Positions 33,307-42,120 of a DNA stretch of 64,000 bases are shown one piece after another. The notes beneath the pieces were generated by a model that did no database searches, was not told the origin of the DNA, and saw only the letters and a program-made list of their open reading frames with translations. The stretch covers positions 62,001-126,000 of the forward strand of contig NZ_LIVZ01000017.1 of the NCBI RefSeq assembly GCF_001905845.1. The letters are read 5' to 3'. The position numbers and the translations under genes were made by a program. Within the stretch, counting starts at the first letter, position 1. Each line of letters starts with the position of its first letter. The DNA comes from Streptomyces sp. TSRI0107 (GTDB taxonomy: Bacteria > Actinomycetota > Actinomycetes > Streptomycetales > Streptomycetaceae).

Positions 33307-34139
33307 CCGACACCTCCACGGGTCTCCTCCGCCGGGACCGACCACCAGGGCAGCACCCGGTACACCGGCTTCAGCGATATCCGTTCCCCGCTCCACTCCG
33401 GCGGTCGCACATTGGCGGTACGGGAGCGTATCTGGACGCGTTCGACGGCACCGCCGGGACCGGCCGCGTCCGCGCGGTCCAGGCGCATCACGACGATGCG
33501 GCGCAGATAGGTCTCGGCGAGCAGGCCCCGCGAGGCGCTGGACCGGCTGTCGTCGTCGTGGGTGGCGGTGTAGAAGTCCCAGGCGCGGCGCAGCTCGTTC
33601 TGCTGGGTGTGGCTGGGCAGCAGGTTGCCGTCGATCGCCCGGCCGTCCGCGGCGGACAGGTCGTACCAGCCGGTGGTGCGCAGGTCGCCGTCCTCGGTGC
33701 GGACCTGGGCACGGACCTGGACGGCGATGTTCTGCTGGAGCGGGTTCGGCGCGAACAGCTTCCAGTTCTGTTCGAACTCCGGGTATATCCAGTCGTCGAT
33801 CGCGTCACCGTGCGCCTTGGTCACCGTGTTCGACGGCGCGACGTGCAGGAAGACCATCCCGACGTGCGCGCAGACGGCGACCGCGACGACGGCCAGCGCC
33901 AGTGCCACGCCGATCTGCCAGGTGAGGGAGAGCGCGGCGACGCCTGTACGGCGGTCGGCGATCCGGCCGCCCGGGTCCGCCACGCCGACGGGAGCGGCCG
34001 GTTTCGCCGCGCTGGCGGGGCCGGCCGGTTTCGCCGCCTCGACCGCTTGCCCCGGAACGCCCGGAACGCCCGGGGCGGCCGCGCCGGTCCCGCGCGCCTC
34101 CCCTGCGCCGTGCGCGTCCGTTCCGCCGTGCGCGTCCAT
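33303..34139 (-). CDS. DUF5819 family protein
   Basis: 278 residues. An Ala/Gly/His-rich N-terminal part is followed by a membrane helix near residue 85 (GVALALAVVAVAVCAHVGMVFLH in context) and an outside domain with the conserved run EFEQNWKLFAPNPLQQNI and WYDLSAADG. This matches the DUF5819 proteins that stand next to HTTM genes across actinobacteria. The C-terminal PEWSGERISLKPVYRVLPWW is also typical. No catalytic motif is known. It leads the operon and is coupled to HTTM. Confidence 0.82.
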   Translation of the reverse strand: MDAHGGTDAHGAGEARGTGAAAPGVPGVPGQAVEAAKPAGPASAAKPAAPVGVADPGGRIADRRTGVAALSLTWQIGVALALAVVAVAVCAHVGMVFLHVAPSNTVTKAHGDAIDDWIYPEFEQNWKLFAPNPLQQNIAVQVRAQVRTEDGDLRTTGWYDLSAADGRAIDGNLLPSHTQQNELRRAWDFYTATHDDDSRSSASRGLLAETYLRRIVVMRLDRADAAGPGGAVERVQIRSRTANVRPPEWSGERISLKPVYRVLPWWSVPAEETRGGVG

Positions 34140-34377
34140 TCCGCCCCGTTCCCCGATTCCTTCCGGCCCGACTGCTCCGCCCGCCCGTCCGCGAAGCCTC
34201 GTACACCGCCGTGCCGCCCGCCACGGAGCCGGTCCGGAGCCGTCATCGCCCGCCCGCACCGCCGAGCGGTGCCGAAGGCGAACGCTACTCAGGCCGGGCC
34301 GCCCGGCACAGCCCCTTCGGCCGACCCGACGGTCGTCCACAGCCGCACGGCGGCCGTCCGCAGGTTATCCACAGCGG

Positions 34378-34406
34378 TTGACACCTTACGGCGCCCGTCC
34401 CACCAT
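34378..34406 (+). promoter_or_regulatory. paaABCDE promoter
   Basis: Perfect -35 TTGACA (34378-34383), 17-bp spacer, and a weak -10 CACCAT (34401-34406). The start site would be near 34413, just before the operator. Confidence 0.5.
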
Positions 34407-34418
34407 GGAATCGCACGG

Positions 34419-34432
34419 ACCGAACGATCGGT
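34419..34432. promoter_or_regulatory. PaaR-type operator, paaA
   Basis: ACCGAACGATCGGT, full match to the PaaR core, at about +6 to +20 of the predicted transcript, 42 bp before the paaA ATG. Exact reverse complement of the paaH/paaN site. Confidence 0.72.
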
Positions 34433-34474
34433 CGGGAGCTTGCTCCTCGCGGAGCCCAGGTCGAGGGGGACCTC

Positions 34475-35487
<1,013 letters not shown>

Positions 35488-35491
<4 letters not shown>

Positions 35492-35775
35492 CGAACACCG
35501 ACTGGCCGCTGTGGGAGGTCTTCGTCCGCTCCCGGCGCGGACTCTCCCACACCCACGCCGGGAGCCTGCACGCGCCGGACGCGGAACTCGCCCTGCGCAA
35601 CGCCCGCGACCTGTACACCCGCCGCGGCGAAGGCGTCTCGATCTGGGTCGTGCCGTCCTCGGCGATCACCGCGTCCTCGCCCGACGAGAAGGACCCGTTC
35701 TTCGAACCCGCCGCCGACAAGCCGTACCGGCATCCCACGTTCTACGAGATCCCGGAGGGAGTGAAGCACCTGTGA
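35488..35775 (+). CDS. paaB: Phenylacetyl-CoA epoxidase subunit PaaB
   Basis: 95 residues, normal size. Family blocks WPLWEVFVRSRRGLSHTHAG and YTRRGEGVSIWVVPS. PaaB bridges the AC heterodimers of the multicomponent oxygenase and is needed for electron transfer. ATGA overlap with paaA and GTGA overlap with paaC. Confidence 0.94.
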
Positions 35776-36491
35776 CGACGACCGTGCCCACCACGGCGGC
35801 CCTCGCGCTCGGCGACGACGCCCTGGTGCTCTCCCACCGGCTCGGCGAATGGGCCGGCCACGCCCCCGTCCTGGAGGAGGAGGTCGCCCTCGCCAACATC
35901 GCCCTGGACCTGCTCGGCCAGGCCCGGGTGCTGCTGTCGACGGCCGGCGACGAGGACGAGCTGGCGTACCTGCGCGAGGAGCGCGCCTTCCGCAACCTCC
36001 AGCTGGTGGAACAGCCCAACGGCGACTTCGCCCACACCATCGCCCGCCAGCTGTACTTCTCCACCTACCAGCACCTGCTCTACGACCGGCTGGCCACCGG
36101 GGACGGCCCGTTCGCCGACCTCGCCGCGAAGGCCGTCAAGGAGGTCGCCTACCACCGCGACCACGCCGAACAGTGGACCCTGCGGCTCGGCGACGGCACG
36201 GACGTCAGCCACGAGCGGATGCGGCACGCCTGCACCGCGCTGTGGCGGTTCACCGGCGAGATGTTCCAGCCCGTGGAAGGCCTCGACATCGACTGGGCGG
36301 GCATGGAGACCGCCTGGCTGGAGCAAGTCGGGAACGTGCTGCGCCGGGCCACACTGACCGTCCCCGAAGGCTCGCGGACCGGCGCCTGGGCGGCCGGTGC
36401 CGGCCGGCAGGGCCTGCACACCGAGTCGTTCGGGCGGATGCTCGCCGAGATGCAGCACCTGCACCGCAGCCACCCGGGGGCGTCATGGTGA
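35772..36491 (+). CDS. paaC: Phenylacetyl-CoA epoxidase structural subunit PaaC
   Basis: 239 residues. Helical ferritin-like fold (LEEEVALANIALDLLGQAR, RQLYFSTYQHLLYDRL, VAYHRDHAEQWTLRLGDGT) matching PaaC, the non-catalytic partner that dimerises with PaaA. The GTG start overlaps the paaB stop (GTGA). Confidence 0.93.
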   Translation: MTTTVPTTAALALGDDALVLSHRLGEWAGHAPVLEEEVALANIALDLLGQARVLLSTAGDEDELAYLREERAFRNLQLVEQPNGDFAHTIARQLYFSTYQHLLYDRLATGDGPFADLAAKAVKEVAYHRDHAEQWTLRLGDGTDVSHERMRHACTALWRFTGEMFQPVEGLDIDWAGMETAWLEQVGNVLRRATLTVPEGSRTGAWAAGAGRQGLHTESFGRMLAEMQHLHRSHPGASW

Positions 36492-37015
36492 CCGTCACCC
36501 CGCTGGAGGCGGAACTCCTGGAGATCGCCGGCTCGGTCCCCGACCCCGAGCTGCCCGTGCTGACCCTCCGGGAGCTGGGTGTGCTGCGCGCGGTGCATGT
36601 GCGCGGCGCCGACGCGGTCGAGGTCGAGCTGACCCCGACGTACACCGGCTGCCCAGCCATCGAGGCCATGTCCCTCGACATAGAGCGGGCACTGCACGAG
36701 CAGGGCGTACGCGAGGTCACCGTCCGCACGGTGCTCACCCCGGCCTGGTCCACGGACGACATCACGGACGAGGGCCGCCGCAAGCTGCGCGAGTTCGGCA
36801 TCGCCCCGCCACGCGTCCGGCGGACACCCTCCGAACCCGTCCTCGTCGGGCTGGGCCCCACCCGTACCGCCGCGGCCGAGCCGGACCCCGTCCACTGCCC
36901 GCACTGCGGCTCCGCCGACACCGAACTGCTCAGCCGCTTCTCCTCCACCGCGTGCAAGGCACTGCGCCGCTGCCTCGCCTGCCGCGAACCGTTCGACCAC
37001 TTCAAGGAGTTGTGA
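36485..37015 (+). CDS. paaD: Phenylacetate degradation protein PaaD (Fe-S assembly factor)
   Basis: 176 residues. An N-terminal MIP18/SufT-like domain (VPDPELPVLTLRELGVLR, TPTYTGCPAIEAM) is followed by a C-terminal zinc or iron site with CPHCGS and CLAC pairs. PaaD is thought to mature the Fe-S cluster of the complex. The start is either ATG 36485 (7-bp overlap) or the next codon GTG 36488 (4-bp overlap). It ends in TGATG with paaE. Confidence 0.92.
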   Translation: MVTVTPLEAELLEIAGSVPDPELPVLTLRELGVLRAVHVRGADAVEVELTPTYTGCPAIEAMSLDIERALHEQGVREVTVRTVLTPAWSTDDITDEGRRKLREFGIAPPRVRRTPSEPVLVGLGPTRTAAAEPDPVHCPHCGSADTELLSRFSSTACKALRRCLACREPFDHFKEL

Positions 37016-38079
37016 TGGCCCGCTTCCACACACTCCCCGTGGCCGCGGTCGACCGGCTCACCGACGACTCCGTCGCCCTGACCCTGACCGTGCCACCGGA
37101 GCTGCGCGAGGAGTACCGGCACAAGCCCGGACAGCATCTCGCCCTGCGCCGCACCGCCGACGGCACGGAGATACGGCGCACCTACTCGATCTGCTCCCCG
37201 GCCCCCGCCCCGGACGGCGATGGCCCGCGCACCCTGCGGGTCGGCGTGCGGCTGGTCGAGGGCGGCGCGTTCTCCACCTACGCCCTGAAGGAGATCGACA
37301 TCGGGGACGAGCTGGAGGTGATGACCCCCGCGGGCCGCTTCACCCTCGACCCCGCACCCGGCCTCTACGCGGCCATCGTCGGCGGCAGCGGCATCACACC
37401 CGTGCTGTCGATCGTCTCGACGCTGCTCGCCCGCGAACCGGAGGCCCGGTTCTGTCTGATCCGCAGCGACCGTACGACGGCCTCGACGATGTTCCTGGAG
37501 GAGGTCGCCGACCTCAAGGACCGCTACCCGGAGCGGCTGCAGCTGGTCACCGTGCTGTCCCGGGAGGAGCAGCAGGCGGGCCTGCCGACCGGCCGGCTCG
37601 ACCGGGAGAGGCTGACCGGGCTGCTTCCGGCGCTGCTGCCGGTCGCGGAGGTCACCGGGTGGTTCCTGTGCGGGCCGTACGGGCTGGTGCAGGGCGCGGA
37701 GCGCGCCCTGCGCGACCTGGAGGTGCCGCGCGCCCGGATCCACGAGGAGATCTTCCACGTGGATGCCGGTACGACCACCGCGACGGCCTCCCCGGCCCCC
37801 GCGCACAGCGCGGTGACGGCCCGGCTGGACGGCCGCGGCGGGACCTGGCCCGTGCAGGCCGGCGAGTCGCTGCTGGAGACGGTCCTGCGCAACCGCCCCG
37901 ACGCGCCCTACGCCTGCAAGGGCGGGGTGTGCGGCACCTGCCGGGCCTTCCTGGTCTCCGGCGAGGTACGCATGGACCGCAACTTCGCCCTGGAGGCGGA
38001 GGAGACGGAGGCGGGTTATGTGCTGGCGTGCCAGTCGCATCCGGTGACGGAGCGGGTGGAGCTGGACTTCGACCGCTGA
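37015..38079 (+). CDS. paaE: Phenylacetyl-CoA epoxidase reductase PaaE
   Basis: 354 residues. FAD-binding part with RRTYSICSP, NAD(P) part with VGGSGITPVLSI and FLCGPYGLV, and C-terminal plant-type ferredoxin domain with the 2Fe-2S cysteine pattern CKGGVCGTC plus a distant Cys in VLACQSHP. It passes electrons from NADPH to PaaAC. Last gene of the operon, followed by a strong hairpin. Confidence 0.94.
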   Translation: MARFHTLPVAAVDRLTDDSVALTLTVPPELREEYRHKPGQHLALRRTADGTEIRRTYSICSPAPAPDGDGPRTLRVGVRLVEGGAFSTYALKEIDIGDELEVMTPAGRFTLDPAPGLYAAIVGGSGITPVLSIVSTLLAREPEARFCLIRSDRTTASTMFLEEVADLKDRYPERLQLVTVLSREEQQAGLPTGRLDRERLTGLLPALLPVAEVTGWFLCGPYGLVQGAERALRDLEVPRARIHEEIFHVDAGTTTATASPAPAHSAVTARLDGRGGTWPVQAGESLLETVLRNRPDAPYACKGGVCGTCRAFLVSGEVRMDRNFALEAEETEAGYVLACQSHPVTERVELDFDR

Positions 38080-38117
38080 GCCTCGTGCCCGGGGCCCGGG
38101 TTTGGATCTGGGTCCCG

Positions 38118-38147
38118 GGGCCCGGTGCTCACGGTGGCACCGGGCCC
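38118..38147 (+). terminator. Terminator after paaE
   Basis: An 11-bp perfect stem GGGCCCGGTGC/GCACCGGGCCC with an 8-nt loop, 38 bp past the stop. Confidence 0.65.
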
Positions 38148-38185
38148 GGCGCGACCGTTTCCTTCTACTGGAACTTGTTCGATCT

Positions 38186-38198
38186 TGACGCTCCGTCA
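38186..38198. promoter_or_regulatory. Dyad TGACG-CTC-CGTCA upstream of the ACAD remnant
   Basis: A perfect 5-bp-arm dyad, possibly an operator of a fatty-acid-type TetR regulator left in front of a decayed gene. Confidence 0.35.
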
Positions 38199-38239
38199 GA
38201 TCGCAGTGAGCTTGCCGGAGCCGCCGAGAGGACAGGGCC

Positions 38240-38365
38240 GTGGACTTCACCTTCAGCGAGGACCGCTGGCGGCACACCAGCTCGCCTGAACCCGGACCGC
38301 GGGCCCGGCCCCGGCCACACCCACTGACCCGGTCAGAGGTCGGCTGCCCTGCCTACAGGACGTGA
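38240..38365 (+). pseudogene. Remnant of an acyl-CoA dehydrogenase gene (N-terminus only)
   Basis: A GTG with a fair ribosome site (GAGAGGACAGG) opens VDFTFSEDRWR, which resembles the conserved MDFxFxED start of acyl-CoA dehydrogenases. After about ten codons the likeness ends, and the frame stops after 41 codons inside the 3' end of the minus-strand rhodanese gene. The control dyad and ribosome site are kept while the body is gone, so deletion of an acyl-CoA dehydrogenase gene downstream of paaE is likely. A real 41-residue peptide is the less likely alternative. Confidence 0.45.
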
Positions 38366-38700
38366 CCCTGCTGCCCGGCGTCCGTCACGACGGGACGGCC
38401 GACCGCCTGCCACGCCTGCATTCCACCGTCGACGTTCACGGCGTCGATGCCCTGCTGGGCGAGATACATGGTGACCTGCGCCGAACGCCCACCCGAGCGG
38501 CAGATGACATGGATACGGCCGTCCTGCGGCGCCGCCTCGGTCAGCTCGCCGTAGCGCGCGACGAACTCGCTGATGGGAATGTGCAGCGCCCGCTCGGCGT
38601 GACCCGCCTGCCACTCGTCGTGCTCGCGGACGTCCAGCAGGAAGTCGTCGTCCTTCAGGTCGGTGACCTGAACCGTGGGCACCCCAGCTCCGAAATTCAT
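38353..38700 (-). CDS. Single-domain rhodanese-like protein
   Basis: 115 residues. Rhodanese fold with the CDC25/sulfurtransferase-type active loop CRSGGRS (Cys67) and the LLDVREHDEW start block. It could carry sulfane sulfur from thiosulfate or persulfides to cyanide or thiols; the cellular partner is unknown. It is monocistronic or paired with the upstream J-domain gene (45 bp apart). Its 3' end overlaps the acyl-CoA dehydrogenase remnant on the other strand. Confidence 0.9.
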   Translation of the reverse strand: MNFGAGVPTVQVTDLKDDDFLLDVREHDEWQAGHAERALHIPISEFVARYGELTEAAPQDGRIHVICRSGGRSAQVTMYLAQQGIDAVNVDGGMQAWQAVGRPVVTDAGQQGHVL

Positions 38701-38745
38701 GCTTCCGACGCTACCCGACTCGGCCGCCGCCCCAGGAGCGGCGAC

Positions 38746-39579
38746 TCAGCCGCCCTGCGCCTGCAACGCCGCCAGCTCCGCCTCGCGCTTGGCGACCTCG
38801 GCCAGCAGCTGCTCGGCGATCTCGTCGAGAAGCCGGTCGGGATCGTCCGGCGCCAGCCGCAGCATCCCCCCGATCGCGCCGTCCTCCAGCTCCCGGGCCA
38901 CCACCGTCAGCAGCTCCTTGCGCTGGGCCAGCCACTCCAGCCGGGCGTACAGCTCCTCGGCGCGGCTCGGGCGCCGCTCCGCCGGCACCGGGCCGGCCGC
39001 CCACTCGTCGGCCAGCTCCCGCAGCAGCGCCTCGTCGCCGCGGGCGTAGGCGGCGTTCACCCGGGTGATGAACTCCTCACGCCGGGTCCGCTCGCCCTCC
39101 TCCTGCGCAAGGTCCGGGTGCGCCTTGCGGGCCAGCTCCCGGTAGAGCCTGCGGGCCTCGTCGCTGGGCCGCACCCGCTGCGGCGGCCGCACCGGCTGGT
39201 CCGTGAGCATCGCGGTGGCCTCCTCGAACAGGCCGTCGCCGTCCATCCAGCCGTGGAACAGCTCCTCCACGGACGGCATCGGCAGCACCCGGGCCCGCAG
39301 CTCCTGCGCGATCCGCAGATCCTCGGGATCGCCGGTACGGGCCGCCTTGGCCTCGGCTATGCACGCGTCCAGCTCCTCCAGGCGGGCGTACATCGGGCCG
39401 AGCCGCTGATGGTGCAGCCGCGAGAAGTTCTCCACCTCCACGCGGAAGGTCTCCACCGCGATCTCGAACTCGATCAGCGCCTGCTCAGCCGCCCGCACGG
39501 CCCGCTCCAACCGTTCCTCGGGCCGCGACTCGGCACCATCGGACACGGACTCGGGCTGCTCAGCTTCCGGGGTGGTCAC
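38746..39579 (-). CDS. J-domain (DnaJ-like) protein
   Basis: 277 residues. The central segment has EARRLYRELARKAHPDLAQE with the HPD motif required to stimulate DnaK. The flanks are long, charged, predicted coiled-coil helices (IEFEIAVETFRVEVENFSRL; ELYARLEWLAQRKELLTVV). There is no Gly/Phe region or zinc finger, so it is a class C-type J-protein. The chosen GTG has TACGCT 6 nt upstream and no Shine-Dalgarno, suggesting a leaderless message; another GTG six codons earlier is possible. Confidence 0.78.
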   Translation of the reverse strand: MTTPEAEQPESVSDGAESRPEERLERAVRAAEQALIEFEIAVETFRVEVENFSRLHHQRLGPMYARLEELDACIAEAKAARTGDPEDLRIAQELRARVLPMPSVEELFHGWMDGDGLFEEATAMLTDQPVRPPQRVRPSDEARRLYRELARKAHPDLAQEEGERTRREEFITRVNAAYARGDEALLRELADEWAAGPVPAERRPSRAEELYARLEWLAQRKELLTVVARELEDGAIGGMLRLAPDDPDRLLDEIAEQLLAEVAKREAELAALQAQGG

Positions 39580-39670
39580 CCGACCAGCGTAGGCCACGGC
39601 TTCCGGGGGTGGCGCCCTCGGCTGATGCGGGCCCGGCCCACGTTCGACGTGGCCGCCTTCGGGGTGGGGG

Positions 39671-39737
39671 CCCCGCCCCCCTCCTCCCCCTCCCCCCTCC
39701 CTCCCTCGCCCCGTTCCCCTCCCCCTCCCTCTCCCCC
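39671..39737. repeat. 67-nt C/T-only tract (3 interrupting G)
   Basis: A nearly pure pyrimidine tract without any A. On the minus strand it is a run of G-blocks (many GGGG) in the 3' untranslated part of the DUF2252 mRNA, able in principle to form a G-quadruplex. Confidence 0.85.
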
Positions 39738-39744
39738 AGAAGCC

Positions 39745-41226
39745 TCAGGCCCCCATCTCCGCGGCAACCCTCCCCGCCCGCACGCCCGCCACCAGCGCCG
39801 CGTGGTCCGCCTCCGTGCGGTCGGCGTAGGCGACGGCGAACGCGGCAATCGACTCGTCCAGTTCCTCGTTCTTGCCGCAGTACCCGGCGATCAGCCGTGG
39901 GTCGGCGCTGTGCGAGTGGGCGCGGGCGAGGAGGGCGCCGGTCATGCGGGCGTAGTCGTCGACCTGGTCGGCGGCGAGGGCGGCGGGGTCGACGCTGCCC
40001 TTGCGGTTGCGGAACTGGCGGACCTGGAAGGGGCGCCCGTCGACCGTCGTCCAGCCCAGCAGGATGTCGCTGACGACCTGCATGCGCTTCTGCCCGAGGA
40101 CGACCCGGCGGCCCTCGTGCTCCGCCGGCGGTGCCTGGAACCCGGCGGTCACCAGGTGCGGCACCAGCGCCGACGACCGCGCCTCCTTGACCTGGAGCAC
40201 CAGCGGCTCCCCGCGGTGGTCCAGGAGGAGGACGACGTACGAGCGGGTTCCCACGCTGCCGGTGCCCACCACGCGGAACGCCACGTCGTGCACCGCGTGC
40301 CGGGCCAGCAGCGGCAGGCGGTCCTCGGACAGCGTCGCCGCGTACTCCTCCAGTGCCGCCGCGACCGCCGCCGCCTCCTCGTCCCGGACCCGGCGCAGCA
40401 CGGGTGGCGCGTCCACGAACCGGCGTCCGCCGTCCAGCGTCGACTCGGTGGACTTCGCCGCGAACCGTCCGCTGGTGTTGGCCCGCGCCTTCTCGGAGAC
40501 CCGCTCCAGAGTGCCGAGCAGATCATGGGCGTCGGTGTGGGAGACCAGCTCCTCGTCCGCGATGGCGTTCCACGCGTCCAGCACGGGCAGTTTCGCCAGC
40601 AGCCGCATGGTGCGCCGGTAGGCGCCCACCGCGTCGTGGGCGGCCGCGCGGCAGGTTTCCTCGTCGGCGCCCGCCTCCCGGCCCGCCAGCACCAGCGAGG
40701 CGGCGAGCCGCTTCAGGTCCCACTCCCAGGGGCCGTACACGGTCTCGTCGAAGTCGTTGAGGTCGATGACCAGGCCGCCGCGCGCGTCGCCGTAGAGGCC
40801 GAAGTTCGCCGCGTGCGCGTCGCCGCATATCTGGGCGCCGATCCCGGTCACGGGTGTCCGGGCGAGGTCGTACGCCATGAGTCCCGCCGAGCCGCGCAGG
40901 AAGGCGAACGGCGTGGCCGCCATCCGGCCGACCCGGAGCGGCGCCAGCTCGGGTATGCGGTCACGGCTGGACTCCTCGACCGCGGTGACCGCGTCGGGGC
41001 GGGAGCCGTCGAGTTCGAGTGCGGCATGGGCGCGCCGCGGCACCCGCTGCCGCAGCGCCTTCCCCTCGTCCTTGGGCGAGCCCTGCGCGGGCCACTCGGC
41101 GAATCCCGGCACCCGGGGCAGCCGCCGTCCCCCAGCGGATCCCGTGCCGGCCCCCGCTCCGGACCCCGCTCCGGACTCGCCGCCGGCCTGCGCGTCGCCC
41201 CGCGCCTCCGCACCGACTTCGGTCAC
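39745..41226 (-). CDS. DUF2252 family protein
   Basis: 493 residues. DUF2252 landmarks are MAATPFAFLRGSAGLMAYDL, the APH-like segment ICGDAHAANFGLYGD, and LVIDLNDFDETVYGPWEWDL. The GDAH...N and DLNDFD patterns recall the catalytic loop and metal-binding Asp of kinase/APH folds, so a small-molecule kinase activity is possible but unproven. The GTG at 41226 has GGGGAGG 8 nt upstream. The N-terminal 40 residues are low-complexity Gly/Ala. The 3' untranslated region carries the poly-purine tract. Confidence 0.85.
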   Translation of the reverse strand: MTEVGAEARGDAQAGGESGAGSGAGAGTGSAGGRRLPRVPGFAEWPAQGSPKDEGKALRQRVPRRAHAALELDGSRPDAVTAVEESSRDRIPELAPLRVGRMAATPFAFLRGSAGLMAYDLARTPVTGIGAQICGDAHAANFGLYGDARGGLVIDLNDFDETVYGPWEWDLKRLAASLVLAGREAGADEETCRAAAHDAVGAYRRTMRLLAKLPVLDAWNAIADEELVSHTDAHDLLGTLERVSEKARANTSGRFAAKSTESTLDGGRRFVDAPPVLRRVRDEEAAAVAAALEEYAATLSEDRLPLLARHAVHDVAFRVVGTGSVGTRSYVVLLLDHRGEPLVLQVKEARSSALVPHLVTAGFQAPPAEHEGRRVVLGQKRMQVVSDILLGWTTVDGRPFQVRQFRNRKGSVDPAALAADQVDDYARMTGALLARAHSHSADPRLIAGYCGKNEELDESIAAFAVAYADRTEADHAALVAGVRAGRVAAEMGA

Positions 41227-41314
41227 TCCGACCGCCTCCCCTGTCCTCACGGCACCCGCCCCCGACTCATTTCGTGCCGACCGTACAGCCGCCCGACGCC
41301 ACCGCGTCAGCCCC

Positions 41315-41341
41315 TGTGGACAACTCCGCGGTTGTGGAAAA
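41315..41341 (-). other. DnaA box pair
   Basis: TGTGGACAA (41315-41323) and TGTGGAAAA (41333-41341), reverse-strand copies of TTGTCCACA and TTTTCCACA, in the intergenic region between the response regulator and the DUF2252 gene. Confidence 0.45.
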
Positions 41342-41448
41342 CCCGGTAGCCCCAAACAGCACCCAGCAGCCCCAGACGGCCCCCCGGCAGACCGGCGCAG
41401 CCCCCGGCAGACCCGCGCAGCCCCTCCGCCCCTCCGCCCCTCCGGCCC

Positions 41449-42120
41449 TCACCCCCGAAGAAACGCCAGCACCGCCAGCACCCGCCGATGCGTCTCCTCC
41501 GCCGGCGGCAGATCCAGCTTGGCCAGGATGCTGCCGATGTGCTTGCCGACCGCCGCCTCGGAGACCACCAGCTCCCGGGCGATGGCGCCGTTCGACTTGC
41601 CCTGCGCGACCAGTGCCAGCACCTCCCGCTCGCGGGGGCTCAGCCGCTCCAGCGGGTCGCGGCGCCGGCGCAGCAACTGGCGTACGACCTCCGGGTCGAC
41701 GACCGTGCCGCCCGCCGCGACCTCGGCCAGCGCGTCGACGAACTCCTCGACCTGCCCGACCCGGTCCTTCAGCAGATAGCCGACGCCCGTACCGTCGCCG
41801 GAGTCCAACAGGTCGGCGGCGTAGGTCCGTTGCACGTACTGGCTGAGCACCAGCACCGGCAGTCCGGGCCGTGTCGCGCGCAGCCGGACGGCGGCGTGCA
41901 GTCCCTCGTCCTGGAAGCCGGGCGGCATCCGGACGTCCGTCACGACGATGTCCGGCGCGTGCTCGCCGACCGCGTCGACCAGTGCCTCCGCGTCCCCGAC
42001 GGCCGCCACCACCTCGTGCCCGAACCGGGTGAGCAGCCCGGCCAGACCTTCCCGCAGCAGCACGCTGTCCTCGGCCAGCACTACCCGCAGGGACCGGTCG
42101 TCGCCTCGATCGGTTCGCAA
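41449..42120 (-). CDS. NarL/LuxR family response regulator
   Basis: 223 residues from a TTG with GGAG 5 nt upstream. Receiver domain: acidic pair in LAEDS, phospho-acceptor Asp in VTDVRMPP, Lys in LLKDRVG. C-terminal LuxR HTH: LSPREREVLALVAQGKSNGA and VGKHIGSILAKL. The first codons overlap the end of the histidine kinase gene by 40 bp, so the two are coupled. The two-component system is next to a divergent ABC/FtsX exporter, its likely target. Confidence 0.88.
   Translation of the reverse strand: MRTDRGDDRSLRVVLAEDSVLLREGLAGLLTRFGHEVVAAVGDAEALVDAVGEHAPDIVVTDVRMPPGFQDEGLHAAVRLRATRPGLPVLVLSQYVQRTYAADLLDSGDGTGVGYLLKDRVGQVEEFVDALAEVAAGGTVVDPEVVRQLLRRRRDPLERLSPREREVLALVAQGKSNGAIARELVVSEAAVGKHIGSILAKLDLPPAEETHRRVLAVLAFLRG

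Larger units (their letters stand above)
34140..34474. other. Divergent intergenic region DUF5819/paaA
   Basis: The right half holds a DnaA box TTATCCACA (34365-34373), the paaA promoter and the PaaR operator. The left half is GC-rich leader of the DUF5819 gene with no recognised element. Confidence 0.5.

Noticed and set aside
38362..41349. A plus-strand open frame of about 995 codons over the rhodanese, J-domain and DUF2252 genes
   Set aside because: It crosses three real genes on the other strand, has no family likeness and no proper start signal.
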